NCBI RefSeq assembly: GCF_019279795.1
Contig: NC_056732.1
Coordinates: 1,072,313,938-1,072,377,937 of the forward strand
Reading direction: 5' to 3'
DNA: 64,000 nucleotides
From: Protopterus annectens
Taxonomy: Eukaryota; Chordata; Ceratodontiformes; Protopteridae
Notes under the pieces: generated by a model
What the model saw: the letters and a program-made list of their open reading frames with translations, nothing else
Databases searched by the model: none
Told to the model about the DNA's origin: nothing
Shown here: piece by piece, positions 11,881 through 22,770 of the stretch
Numbering within the stretch: position 1 is the stretch's first letter
Layout: every line of letters starts with the position of its first letter
Made by a program: the position numbers and the translations under genes

Positions 11881-13820
11881 TGGGAACTGGCATTCCCAGA
11901 GGGTGAGAGATGAGATCGAAATTGGATCCAGAATCCATGGTGGATTGATTTTGTGAGACCATACGAAGGGGAACCAAGGTTGTCGAGGCCAGAATGGGGC
12001 AATGAGAATCATTCTGCTCCCCAAACTGTTGGCTTTCTGCAGAAACCTCTGCATCAGAGGAAGTGGAGGGTAGGCATAAAGGAGACCGGGAGGCCAAGCA
12101 TGCACCAGAGCATCCTCGGGAACTCCTGGTGGGGAAGTAGAGCGAAGAAATTGTCGCATTTGGCGTTTGAGGGAGAAGCAAAAGATCGCAACAGGGTTGC
12201 CCCAAACGGCAAAAATCTTCTTCGCTACTTGAAGGTTTAGGGACCACTCGTGTGGAGAAAGGATGGTGCGACTGAGCTTGTCCGCAAGGATGTTGGACTT
12301 TCCCGGAATGTGCGTTGCTATCAGAAAGCGTTTGGTGGAAATTGCCCATTCCCAGACTCTCATGGCCTCTCGACAAAGGGGATAAGACCTGGTTCCTCCC
12401 TGCTTGTTGATATACCAGACTACGGACATGTTGTCTGTCTGAATCGCAATAGTCCCTGTAGGAAGAATGTGGTGAAGTGCTTGCAACGCTAGGAGCACCG
12501 CCCTCATTTCCAGGACATTTATATGCAATGACGTCTCTGTGGGATTCCACGTGCCTTGGACAATCTTTCCCGCAGAATGCCCCCCCCACCCGAGGCAAGA
12601 AGCGTCCGTGGTCACTGTGGCTCGGGGAAATGCAGCGCAAAAGGGTCTTCCTGCTAGGGGCTCCGGAGAAAGAAGCCACCACAGAAGGGAGTCCCTGCAC
12701 GCTCTGCTGACCGCAATCGGAGCGTTTAGAGGCGAACAAAGAGGAGACCACTGAACTTGAAGGGTCCATTGAAGAATCCGCATGCGTAAGCGGGCATGAA
12801 TTAGAAGCGGGATAGCTGCCGCCATAGAACCTAGGGCCCTCAGGACCGAAGCTGCAGTTGGTGAAGGTTGAAGGATTGCTGTCACATGACACCTCAGGCT
12901 GACGATACGGTCTGGGGTGAGGAAGGCTCGCATTGATCTGGTGTCTAGTCTTCCTCCTATGAAATCTATAATTTGAGTTGGATTCAGGAAAGATTTCTCC
13001 CAGTTGATCGTTATGCCCAGCCTTGGTGCTAGTTGAAGGAAGTAATCCCTGGCTGAGCACAGAAGATGCCTTGATGATGCAGTCAGGAGCCAGTCGTCCA
13101 GGTACGGAAAGACCTGTAATCCCTGGAGCCACAGGTGGGCCGCTACCACCGCTAACACCTTGGTAAACACCCTGGGGCTGAGGTGAGACCAAAGGGGAGG
13201 ACCCTGAACTGATAATGACTGGCTCCCAGCCGAGGCGAAGAAACCTCCTGGATCGTCTGTCCATCCAAATGTGGTAGTACGCATCCTTGAGGTCTATGGA
13301 ACACATCCAGTCGTTCTCCCTCAAAAGGGGGAGTATAGATTGCAGGGTGACCATCCGGAACTTTGCTTGGTTACTGACAGGTTCAACAGGGAAAGGTCTA
13401 AAATTGGTCTTAAGTCCCCGTCTTCTTTGGCACCAAAAAGAACCTGGAGTAAAACCCTAATCCGGCTTGATCTGGGGGACGCGCTGGATGGCTCTTTTTC
13501 CTAGCAGCTGCTCGATTTCGAGAGCTGCCGCCTCCCTTTGGTCGGGTGGAACATCTGGGAGGCTGCGAGATTTGGGGATCTTGATTAGGGGTATAGAATA
13601 TCCTCTGGATATGAGTTGAAGCACCCAACTGTCTGTTGTTATGGACTCCCAAGAAGTCAGGTGCATCGAAAACCGCCCCCCGACTGCCTCCAGAGACGGA
13701 CAGCCGGGCAACCCTTCAGGGCTGCTGCGTGGGTCTCTCAGAGAAGGGTTCTCTGGACCCAAAATTGCCAGGAGCCCCCCTGCCTCTGGCACGACGACCT
13801 CCCCGTCCTCCTCTGCCACG
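11831..13820 (-). pseudogene. A1 reverse transcriptase / RNase H / methylase-like ORF, frameshifted
   Basis: The N-terminal part (13,457-13,819) has the LEAVGGRF and ISRGYSIP motifs, then FYSRFFLVPKKTG in another frame. Motif A is MCSIDLKDAYYHI. The catalytic YLDD is in the 11,866-13,284 frame (VFPYLDDWLL). RNase H follows with TTDAS, HINVLEMR, QTDNMSVVWYINKQ and ILADKLSR carrying the acidic residues. A methylase-like tail has LLYAYPPLP and LIAPFWPRQPWFP. Two single-base indels lie between motif A and YLDD, one in a C run (GCCCC here, GCCCCC in A3 and C). A 507-codon alternative frame stays open through the same region. Confidence 0.85.
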
Positions 13821-15940
13821 GAAGGACTGGTTATCCGGAGCAGGTTGGGATTGCTGTGTCTTCAGGAACCACATCTTCTTCTGTCCCTTTTGGTTCTTAG
13901 GGAAGGCCCTCTGGGGGGCTGAGGGGCGGACTCCGACGGCAGACAGCGTCTTCCGTCCTTTTCGCTCTGGACAAGTGTCTCGCGAACAGTCTTGCCAAAC
14001 AAGGCAGAACCATCGAAAGGGGCATTCGCGAAGGTCGCCTTAAAGGGCTCAGCAAAATCACAATGGCGGAGCCAGGCCTGTCGCCTCATGACAAGGCCTG
14101 CTCCGCTGGCTCTAGCGGCTCCCTCAGTAGCATGAGACAGCAGCCGCATAGATGTATTGGATACAGATCTGAGAGTGGCCATTCGGGTGGAATAAACCTG
14201 CTTATCCTCACTCGAGATGGACTCCGGGAGATGCAGCGTACTCTTTAATCAGATCTCGCTGCATCCTAATGACATGCGCCATGTAGTTCAGCGCTCTCAA
14301 GGAGAAGGTCGCTGAACTAAACACTCGCTTCCCAATTCGATCCATCGAACGGGACTCCTTGCCCGGAGGATGGGCGGAGGGACTCTCCTGGGCCAATTCC
14401 CTCTTCGTGGCTGCAGCCATCATCATGGCATCTACTGGGGGACCCTTACTCCAGTGGGTGCGGTCTGATGGAGGAGAAAGAATGCGGTCCGGGCGTTTTG
14501 GGATAGGCTCAATGGTGTCCGGATCCTTCCACGCCCTGATAGATATAAGATCTATCAGGGGTCAGCAGGAGGACACCCAAGAGGTAGAAGGGCCGCCTCG
14601 AATGCCTCCAAGAACACAGACTCGTCGAAGAAGCCTTGGGGCAGACCACCCCCTGATCCTTAACATCTCCATGATGTCTCCAAATGAGGCGTCCTCAGGG
14701 GTGACCTAGGGAGCCTTCCCTTCATCCAAGTCCGTGTCTTCAGTGGCGGACTCAGGGGAGTCCATGTGCCTCCTCTTGCACTTGCGCTTCGAGGTACTTC
14801 ATCGGGGGCTGTCCGAGGAGTACTCTTCAGCAGATGGATGTTCCAAGGGAACCACTTGGGACATCGAGGCGGGCTGTCCCTGGGACCGGCTGGTGGGGCC
14901 TGGCCCAACTGCAATGGAGTGCGGGATGGAGCCGTGGCAGGGACCGGGGTCCGGATGTCCTCGACAGTGCCCTTTCCATAACGCGTTGAAAGCCGAGGGG
15001 AGCCAGCTTCTCTAAGCCCGAGCCGACCCCACCGGATCCGGCGTGCGGATCGGAGTCGGAGCGAAACCGTCGGATCCGAGACCAGTGTGCTCCGACCTGG
15101 GCGGGCGAAGACACACCAGCTCCCTCGGATCCGAGGCTCGGCCCTCGGCTCCGAGAGGTCGGGTCCGGTACCAAGCACTCAAGGGATGGGACGGATCCGA
15201 GGTGCGCCGACCAATCGGATCCGACCCACCCCGGATCCAAATCTGCACGGCGCCGAAAGCTCGAACCCGTGGTATGGGTCGGAGAAGGAGCTACGGGGCG
15301 AAAAAAGGGGTCGAAGCCCCTCCCGGTTGGGGGGGGCTAGGAGCACTCCCATTTGCATTTGGGCCTGGATGAATTTCCTCATCATCCGGTCCATATCAGC
15401 TTCGCTCATCGAAAAAGTCGATCTAGAGGAGGCCACCGAAGCGGACCTAGAGAACCGTCTCGGTGACCTCCTGGAAGGGCTAGCCTCCTCCTCCTCGGGT
15501 CCTGGAGAGAACCGAGGGGAGTGGAGCCGAGGAGGAGGAAAGCTAGAAGGCACAGGGGAAGCCCGCTTAGATGGGGGGGCCAAGCTGGAAGCTTCGGCTC
15601 TCCTCTTGTGGTGCTTCTCCTGTGCCTCTCCTTCTGTCTCTCCCTAGTAGAATCCTTCCCCTCCGGCATTTTTAAGGGAGGTTGAGTCCCAGCCGGAGGG
15701 GGAGAACTCACAGCAACAAGTTGCTGACTGGAGGGCAGAGGCGAAGCAGTATCTGGGGGTAAAGACCCGCCAGCACTAACCGACCTCCGTTCCCTTAAAG
15801 CCGGGGTTGAACCCTGCACAAATGGTACAACCAGAAGACAGGTGTTCAACCCCCAAGCATGACGCGAGTGTGGCCATCTGCTGGGGACAGCTTATGGCCA
15901 CACTCACATTCGAAAAGACAGCCTTAGGGGCTTCAGACAT
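13720..15940 (-). pseudogene. A1 gag-like protein, frameshifted
   Basis: The likely start is the ATG at 15,938-15,940 (MSEAPKAVF), matching the MSE start of copy G2. An N-terminal cysteine/histidine cluster follows (CLGVEHLSSGCTIC; the first cysteine of the usual CxxC is lost). The middle is Ser/Pro/Arg-rich and encodes many copies of a GGATCC-centred motif. The C-terminal part at 13,862-14,426 has RSMDRIGKRVFSSATFSLRALNY and APFDGSALFG, the most conserved gag block of all copies here. It is split over several frames. The role is inferred: an RNA-binding particle protein. Confidence 0.75.
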
Positions 15941-16144
15941 AACACCTAAGGCCTAAACACACACACACAAACAAACTACGAAAAACCGAGAAAAATTAAC
16001 TAAAGAGGGAGGGAAAGCCTTAACCACACACAACACTAACTATATTTGTAACAAAAAAGGAGAATTTGAACAATTTTCCTGTCAGAAAACTACTTATCTC
16101 AAAACCACGCCAGGAGCTCAAGAATTCCGTTGCTTCTTGAAAAG

Positions 16145-16306
16145 CGGCAAACGAAATCTAAGGTCAGTCAGGGCTTGGCAAGGGGTTATGGGTAAGAGGG
16201 AGGAGCTAGGAGCTCGGAGCCTAAGCTTTTGAATTGCCGGCTCGTATCCGAGGTCGGATCCGATGCCCACAGGTTGCAGACGAATGAAGTCTTCCTACTT
16301 CAGATC
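16145..16306. repeat. A1 5' terminal repeat
   Basis: Inverted counterpart of 10,438-10,597. It ends with TTCCTACTTCAGAT. It carries one GGATCCGA motif near 16,255. As the 5' end of the minus-strand element it should hold the promoter, but I see no firm TATA box. Confidence 0.8.
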
Positions 16307-16317
16307 TACTTTTATGG

Positions 16318-16395
16318 GCAAATAGTACTTGCACAACTGTACCACATTCTTAATGGTCATTGCTGCAACAGCCTTTGGGTAGAGTCCCAAAGCTT
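16318..16395. repeat. Copy E internal complementary region, decayed
   Basis: TTGCACAAC followed by an ATTCTTAATGGTCATTGCTG-type stretch mirrors the ICR of copy B (30,674-30,755). It partly complements copy E's 3' outer end near 10,030. Confidence 0.5.
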
Positions 16396-16589
16396 ACCCT
16401 ACCTGGCAGGAAGAAGGATAAAGGTCCAGCAGCCCCAGAGAATGGTCGTACCAAAGCCCGTCCTGGACATAAAGGAGTCGTCCAAGTTGTAATGTTTTGT
16501 GAGACTATCAGAAGACGAAGTAGCTGTCTGTAGAATACTGCAAGTCCACACCTTTCCAGTAGGATGATAAAACCCTGGCAAAATGTGCC

Positions 16590-17500
16590 TTAACTTTGTT
16601 TGGAATAGCTATACTTTAGGGGGACAGCAAAAAAACAGCAGCAGAGAACAAACCCTCTGGATATAGTCTGTTTAGACATGGGCTGGCCTTTCATAATCCC
16701 AGCAAAGGAAAAACAGCTTTTCAACCTTCTTAATGGACATGGTTCTTCTGTCAGGTTAGCACATGAGCTCCCTGTACACATCCAATGCATGTAAAATTTA
16801 TTCTCCCTTGTTTTTTGGCACTGCAAAGAAAATTAGGAGACTGATAGCTTGATTCAAGACAAAAAGTCATGAAAAAAAGGCATGAATGAAGGATTTATGC
16901 ATAGTGCAACCTTATTCCTATAGAAAACGGAACAAGGTTCACCTACCATGACCTTGAGGATGTCACAGAAACAAGTAACACAGTTTTCGATGTAATGAAC
17001 CGCAAGTCTGTCTGAAAGGCTGGTTCAAAAAGAGATGAGGTAACAGTTTTTCTAGAACAAAAATGATAACCCAATGAGGAAGAATTTGCTTGAGAGGGCA
17101 TGTCATACCCAATACTCATTTTAGAAACTAACCACAAACAGACAAGCTGAGATGGCTGTAAGATGCACCTTGATGAAAACACATGACAAGCCATCTTAAG
17201 TAGCTTACACAAATATTTGAGAATCAGACGTGCTACTTCACTTTCGGGACCCCTGTGATTCGTAAGCAACAAACTCTTTTTGCCAAAAAAAAAGACTTTC
17301 AAGTAGTAGTGTTTTTTTTTTTTTTTTTGGTGCCTCCTTCAGTACCTGATGCACTTCCTCATGAAAAAGGTTTCTAAAAGGTATTAAAATCCAATCAATG
17401 CAGTAAGCTGTAGTTGACTGATGTTGGGCTGTACTAAATTCCCTTCTGCTGTGTGAGTTGATCCAGTCTGTGAGGAAGCCTGTGAAAATTGCCCTTGGTC
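16590..17500 (-). pseudogene. Copy E tyrosine recombinase remnant
   Basis: The minus strand at 16,943-17,302 ends with SLFEPAFQTDLRFITSKTVL followed by LVSVTSSRSW. This corresponds to the FEP--S-DLK-LSWKT-FL--VTSARR block of the intact recombinases, including the position of the first catalytic arginine. The rest is recognisable only in scattered frames, for example QPSQLVCLW near the core-binding helix. It is dead by multiple frameshifts. Confidence 0.6.
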
Positions 17501-18835
17501 AATTCCATAAGAAGGAAGAAACAAATATGCCTGGGCCAAAAGACAGCCACTACAATGACTTCTGGCAATTGTTTCTTACTCTGTAAAAAAAAACCTTAAA
17601 AAGAGTGGAAAAGCATACAGGAACATTCCAAACCAAGGGAATGACAGAGCATCTGCTCTCCATCCTTGGCTAAAATGTCTCAAAACAGAGTTTCACTAGT
17701 TACCCGTTTCGTAAACAGGCAAACGTATCTACTTGAAGTGTTCCCCACATTTGGATCAAATCTTGGAACACGTTTGTACTGAGCTTCTGCTCATGAGGGT
17801 CTGTCCACGATCTGGTGAGTCTGCCTCAATGCTTTGCTCTGACAGAATGTAGGAGGCCTGAAGAGTCAGAATGCTGAAGAGCCAAATCTCAAGCCATTAA
17901 TGCCAACCAGCAAAGCAGTTACGATCTTGTACCTTGGTACCCTTGGTTCTTTTATACAGACCTCGCACATTAAATCCCATGGAAACTATACCCCAAACAA
18001 TCTGAAGAGTTCATATGGACAAACTGAACTGCTGTTGGAAGAGATAAACAGAACTCTGGATTGAAAGCCATTTGATCCCTCCATCATTGCAATTCTCACC
18101 TTACAAACTCCAGCCTAGGAATATGAAAGTCCAATTGGTGTAGGTGCTAGACACAAGATTGCTTTTTTAAGTACCACTAGAGGTTCAGAATCCTGTGGAA
18201 TTTGCTTGCAGGAGCCTGAAGCTGTATGGGAAACGTCAAATATCTGCTAGTCAGTTGTTCTGTCTTCTTTTGGAAGGAAGGCCTTTTGTCTGACCACATC
18301 TTTCATGAGACGGTATGAGACGACACTTTTGTAGGTTCAATCGAAATCCCAGATGTGACAGGAGGTTGGACACCTTTAAGGACTTCAAACATATTGGGGA
18401 AGACACAGCACAAATAAGCGAGTTGTCTAAATAAACATGGATGCCCTGCAATCTGCACACTGGGGGTAGGCACTTTGTGAACACTAGAGGTGCAGTGGAG
18501 AGTGCAAGGGATAATGCAGAGAACTGATAATGCGACCCAAATACAGCAAATCATACATATTTTCTGAAACTGTGAGCAATGGGTGTGTGATGGTATCCAC
18601 TTCAGAGATCTAGTGTTATACGACAATGATCTGGAATCTGCACAAGCACCAATTGTAAGGCCAACATCTTGAATTACATCTTGAATTTTGTAACTTTCAT
18701 TTAAAGGTTGGGAAAAGACAGATCTAACGTGTCTCAAAGCACACTTTGGTATCAAAAAGATCTGGGAATATAAACCCATGACCATGTGATGTGGATGTAC
18801 TGATTCTACAGCTGCTCCGTCTGACAAATGTTACA
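17500..18835 (-). pseudogene. Copy E reverse transcriptase / RNase H remnant
   Basis: At 18,251-18,484 the minus strand gives MFTKCLPPVCRLQGIHVYLD, matching the FTK-LAVV--HLR-QG-QVF-YLDD block, with the catalytic DD degraded to DN. At 18,760-18,800 it gives GLYSQIFLIPK, the FYSRFFLVPKK motif. The RNase H part downstream is not readable in any single frame. Confidence 0.65.
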
Positions 18836-19842
18836 GAACTAGTAGAAACAGGTCTGTCTGTGTGGATGAGGAAGGATTCCCCTAAAAGGAGGAGAGTCCA
18901 CCCACTGTCAAATGAATCCTTTCGTCATCACCTTCAACGCCCGTATGTCTGAAACAGTCCGTCCTCAAACTAAGGGGTTGAAAGTCAGGTGGTATGAGAG
19001 ATGAAGGGAAAATTGGGCAGGTAGCATGGTAAAGGTGATACCCAGCACAGTCATTCATTAGCTGGACTCTTTTGGAAGGCTTCTTCTTTTACATGGTTTA
19101 GAAGAGTGATTATCTTCCTGCCATTTTCTTTTTAGGTGCCTACTTGTTAGACTGGGATTTCAGTTTGCTCTTCCCCCACAAGGCTTGAGTTGCTGCCTTG
19201 TTGGGGTAGAACATGGGTACCTAAAAAATCCAAGAAAGTCCTTGCATCAATTTACCTCTGTTAACCCTCTCAGTTTAAGGATTTGTAAAAGCCGCAGGCC
19301 CAAGTACCAGATATGGGCTAAGAGGAGCATTAAGAATTTCAGACATTTAATCATCTCTAAAATTCTGATTACGCAACCAAACACAATTTTCAACACCACA
19401 GAAATAGCAGAAGCTCTAGACAAAATGATATAGCCCAATCATACACACCTCTCAGAGCAGAAATTTGAGTCAAGTAAGGAAAAATCTGATTCACATATGA
19501 CCTGCCTTCCTTAGGCAACGAAGCAGCAAATTCAGTAATGAACACATTTTAGCATAAATTTCCACATATAGACAGCCCTGACAAAGATCCAAAAGCTTAC
19601 GTACTAGGAGCAAACAGTCTTTCACCTTGCTTGTCTAATCACTTGCCCTCTTTATCAGAGGGTACTCTGTTAGAAGAAACTAAAGAGTTCTTGTTAGCCA
19701 TTTCTGCTAGAGTTACTTCAGCAGGGTCAGTTAACAGTTGACAATAAAGACATTTATAACATGAAGAGGCCTTATACTGCTTATCAGCATTCTTTGGAAC
19801 TGTAGACAGTGAGTCAGTATTGTAGGCGACTTTTAAAGTGTG

Positions 19843-20027
19843 AAGAAAAATTTGATGAACAGCTCCAAACCAGGAACAAACAAGAAGCAAAGGAAAACGA
19901 CCATCAACCACAAGTTAGCAAACACTAACAATAAGGCATCGACCAGGAATGTAGTAAATCACAGTTTAATCCAAGACTGTTCACATAGACTGAGCGCTTT
20001 CTCCAGATCAACTGGCTTCATCAGAGT
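19843..20027 (-). mobile_element. 185-bp non-autonomous insert with 13-bp target-site duplication
   Basis: The insert is flanked by CTTTTAAAGTGTG at 19,830-19,842 and 20,028-20,040, a perfect 13-bp direct repeat. It encodes nothing. Read on the minus strand it begins with a hammerhead-like motif. Duplication length and the ribozyme together resemble Penelope-type (PLE) terminal sequences or retrozyme-like satellites. It lies inside copy E's gag and is therefore younger than copy E. Confidence 0.7.
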
Positions 20028-20029
20028 CT
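19987..20029 (-). ncRNA. Hammerhead-ribozyme-like motif
   Basis: On the minus strand the parts occur in this order: stem I strand AGACT, core CTGATGA, stem II CCAG/CTGG around a TTGAT loop, core GAAA, a self-complementary GCGC in place of stem III, cleavage dinucleotide TC, then AGTCT, which pairs perfectly with AGACT. PLE hammerheads are known to have minimal stem III elements. The closing position of stem II is not a G-C pair, so activity may be weak. The call is from pattern, with no folding calculation. Confidence 0.6.
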
Positions 20030-21140
20030 TTTAAAGTGTGCAGAATTAGAAAACTCATCCTCTAATAGATCATAAATTATGCCCAGCTCTGGGAAGAGAG
20101 TCCTTGTTTGCTCCCAATCAAAACAGTAAGTCTAGCAACAGTTTCAGGAAAGGAAAAAAAAACTTGCCTAGGATTAATTTCAGGTTCACTATGTGAAGGG
20201 TCAGAATTTTAGCTGGTGGTTTCTTGAGGAGAATCACTCCATACCTGGAAAATATGAACACTACAACTGTGAAAAGGCAAGCAGCCCCCAGAACAGACTG
20301 GCTGCAAAACACTCTTAGCCAAAGATATAACATCAGACTTGTATACAGACACAACCTGATCATCTGCTTGTATAAAGACACATCTGCTCTGTAATAAGGT
20401 TTATTTTGTCTAGGCATATCCCCTACTGGGAAAGCACTCAGGGGACAGCTTACTATCTTCGGTAAGAAGTCTCCTTCCCCAAACAACTTACGTAACTAAA
20501 GTACCTGAAGTATTTGGTTGTCCCATACCTGTAACAGGTACCGGAATAGCCCATGAGAATGCGTCCAAACTCTAGTCTACAATGGTCATTGCAACTAAAT
20601 CAGAGGCAGTCAAAGCAACAGGCAAATGATCTGTGGAACAGTCTTTGGCCAAACCACAGTCACTAACTGTAGGCTATGGCAATACCTTTACTTTTGTTTT
20701 TTTCTTTTTAGGCACAAATGGAGAAGTAGTAGCAGGACTGGGATTATCATCTATGCTGTAGCCAGAGAAGAAGCCTGAATGCCATTTCAGTAAGCTCAGT
20801 AACACAGGGAGAAGAGGAGTACTGACTAGAAAGTACAACACATCTCCCTTCCCCAAATACCAACAAAGAAAGCCCCCAAACTAGTAAACACAAGCAATAC
20901 ACTGAAAATTGTGTCACCACATTTAAACTTTTAGTCAAGCACATTTATTACCACAGAAATCAGAAAAAATATTCTAAATTCCATTAAAAACAGTAACAGG
21001 CACATGCATTCCAACCGTAAAGTGCAGTACAAACACTTAATATTTTCATAAAATCATGGTTTGCCAAACAATTGTAAATCAAGCTTTTTTAAAACAGTGC
21101 TGAAGCAAGTAGACAGTATCCCTGACAAAAGTTGATACTC

Positions 21141-21640
21141 NNNNNNNNNNNNNNNNNNNNNNNNNNNNNNNNNNNNNNNNNNNNNNNNNNNNNNNNNNNN
21201 NNNNNNNNNNNNNNNNNNNNNNNNNNNNNNNNNNNNNNNNNNNNNNNNNNNNNNNNNNNNNNNNNNNNNNNNNNNNNNNNNNNNNNNNNNNNNNNNNNNN
21301 NNNNNNNNNNNNNNNNNNNNNNNNNNNNNNNNNNNNNNNNNNNNNNNNNNNNNNNNNNNNNNNNNNNNNNNNNNNNNNNNNNNNNNNNNNNNNNNNNNNN
21401 NNNNNNNNNNNNNNNNNNNNNNNNNNNNNNNNNNNNNNNNNNNNNNNNNNNNNNNNNNNNNNNNNNNNNNNNNNNNNNNNNNNNNNNNNNNNNNNNNNNN
21501 NNNNNNNNNNNNNNNNNNNNNNNNNNNNNNNNNNNNNNNNNNNNNNNNNNNNNNNNNNNNNNNNNNNNNNNNNNNNNNNNNNNNNNNNNNNNNNNNNNNN
21601 NNNNNNNNNNNNNNNNNNNNNNNNNNNNNNNNNNNNNNNN
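21141..21640. other. Assembly gap (500 N)
   Basis: Exactly 500 unknown bases, a conventional placeholder size. It falls between copy E and copy F and probably hides the 5' end of E and the recombinase end of F. Confidence 0.98.
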
Positions 21641-21649
21641 GTTAAATAT

Positions 21650-22770
21650 GGGTTGATGTACTATGCCCAAGACATTCACAACTAGTTTGCAAAGGGAGTC
21701 CAATCTTGTTCCTCGCTGTTTATATACCACAACACGGTGGTCTTCTCACCACCAAGAGACCGCCAGGGGACAAAAGCTGATTCAGAGCTTTCAACCATTT
21801 GTTGGGTATATCATGCCTTGCATATTAGTGTGTTTGCATCTATGCTGTGGTACCCACAGTCTGGATTTTCTCCTCCTGAAAAACAGCATCCCAACAAAAG
21901 TCTGAGGAAACTGTGACCATTGACAGAGCTGATGGGAGGTGATAAAAGTCGTCCTGAGATGCAAAGCACCTGAATGGCTCACCAAAGTTCTTTCTTCACA
22001 AAGCTCAGAACAGGACTTGGAAAGCATAGAAGGTAGAGGTGTTGGGTCCAAAATGATTTGGAGTAACTATTGTATCTTTCTTTTATGAAGTCTAGCACAC
22101 AAGAGTTGGAGAAAGTAGAGGTCATGATTCCGAGAATTCTGAAAAATGCTCTTTCCATACACATTAAGAAAGAAAGAAGGAAGAAAGTGATAATGGTAAG
22201 ACTGCATTTTTTTCTTGAGGAACAGGAGCAGTCACAATGGTGTCCAAAAAGCATCCAAGAAAAAATTGTTGCGAGTAGGAGCCAGGGCTGAATTTTAGAT
22301 GAAGAACAAAACCCTAGGCTGCTGAAAAGATTCATGGTAAATTAATGCTGCTAGAGTATCTCAGCTAGTTAATCCAGACAATTTACACATTTCTTGAAGT
22401 CCGCAATGAGCTATCACTGGAAGACGAAGACTGGGGGTTGGAACATACCAAAGGGCAAAGCATTAAACTGAAAATGCAATCTCAAAGCAAAGAACCTTAA
22501 AGGGATCTGTAGAAATATACTGCTAAGCACCGTTCAGGTCCAAAATGACCAAAAATGCTTTAAAAGAACAGAAAAACTTTAAAGTGTCAACATTTTTTAA
22601 TCTGGGGATGAGAAAAATGGTGCTTAATTTGGAAAGCTCTAAAATTGGTTTCAAAGTTCCTCCCCTCTGTCTGGAAACCAAGAAGTGTGTGCAACAAAAG
22701 CCTTTTTTCCCCATTATTCAGAAGGAGCTGGCTTTGATTCCGTGATGCAGAAGTTCTGAAGTGATACAAG
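21650..22770 (-). pseudogene. Copy F RNase H / reverse transcriptase remnant
   Basis: Near 21,700 the minus strand reads VYKQRGTRLDSLC, the YINKQGGTRSYPLC stretch of DIRS RNase H. At 22,523-22,714 it reads FLVSRQRGGTLKPILELSKL, the FLVPKK-G--RPILDLS-L block at the start of the RT palm. Everything between is broken. The YLDD box is not readable. Confidence 0.6.

Larger units (their letters stand above)
10407..16306 (-). mobile_element. DIRS copy A1, full length, frameshifted
   Basis: A 5.9-kb element with all structural parts of a DIRS retrotransposon: terminal inverted repeats of about 150 bp (10,438-10,597 against 16,145-16,304), an extra 31-nt extension on the 3' side, an ICR, and recombinase, RT/RNase H/methylase-like and gag genes in that order from left to right (reverse of transcription). 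The ends share a TTA/ATT-type trinucleotide that is also at the ICR centre. No target-site duplication is expected or seen. The repeats are still highly similar, so the copy is younger than E, B or D. Confidence 0.9.
10025..21140 (-). mobile_element. DIRS copy E (old), split by DIRS copy A1
   Basis: A degenerate 3' (left) terminal repeat lies at about 10,025-10,200 and includes a CACTGCTGCAGTAGCCTATG stretch. The same stretch recurs as CATTGCTGCAACAGCCTTTG in an ICR-like block at 16,318-16,395, followed by the GAGTCCCAAAG that follows the ICR in other copies. Between them sits the complete A1 element. Downstream, recombinase, RT and gag remnants occur in DIRS order. The 5' end is not seen and should fall at the assembly gap: using copy B (5.3 kb without its insert) as a ruler it is expected at about 21.2 kb. 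Family resemblance is closest to B. Confidence 0.7.
18836..21140 (-). pseudogene. Copy E gag remnant (with a small insert)
   Basis: The minus strand at 19,639-19,730 reads LAEMANKNSLVSSNRVPSDK, corresponding to the KKELADPS---HPPNKDSR block of A2 gag. Upstream the reading is broken, and a 185-bp insertion at 19,843-20,027 separates the parts. Low-complexity polar sequence continues to the gap. Gag identity rests on position and one motif. Confidence 0.45.

Noticed and set aside
15043-15647. Plus-strand frames of 109-186 codons in the GC-rich A1 gag region
   Set aside because: Complement of the gag coding strand; the repeated GGATCCGA palindromes keep both strands open.
20530-20620. CAATGGTCATTGCAAC as the 5' end of copy E
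   Set aside because: It is in the same orientation as the ICR instead of inverted, so it cannot be the 5' terminal repeat.
21089-21730. Open frames across the N run
   Set aside because: They are artefacts of unknown bases.
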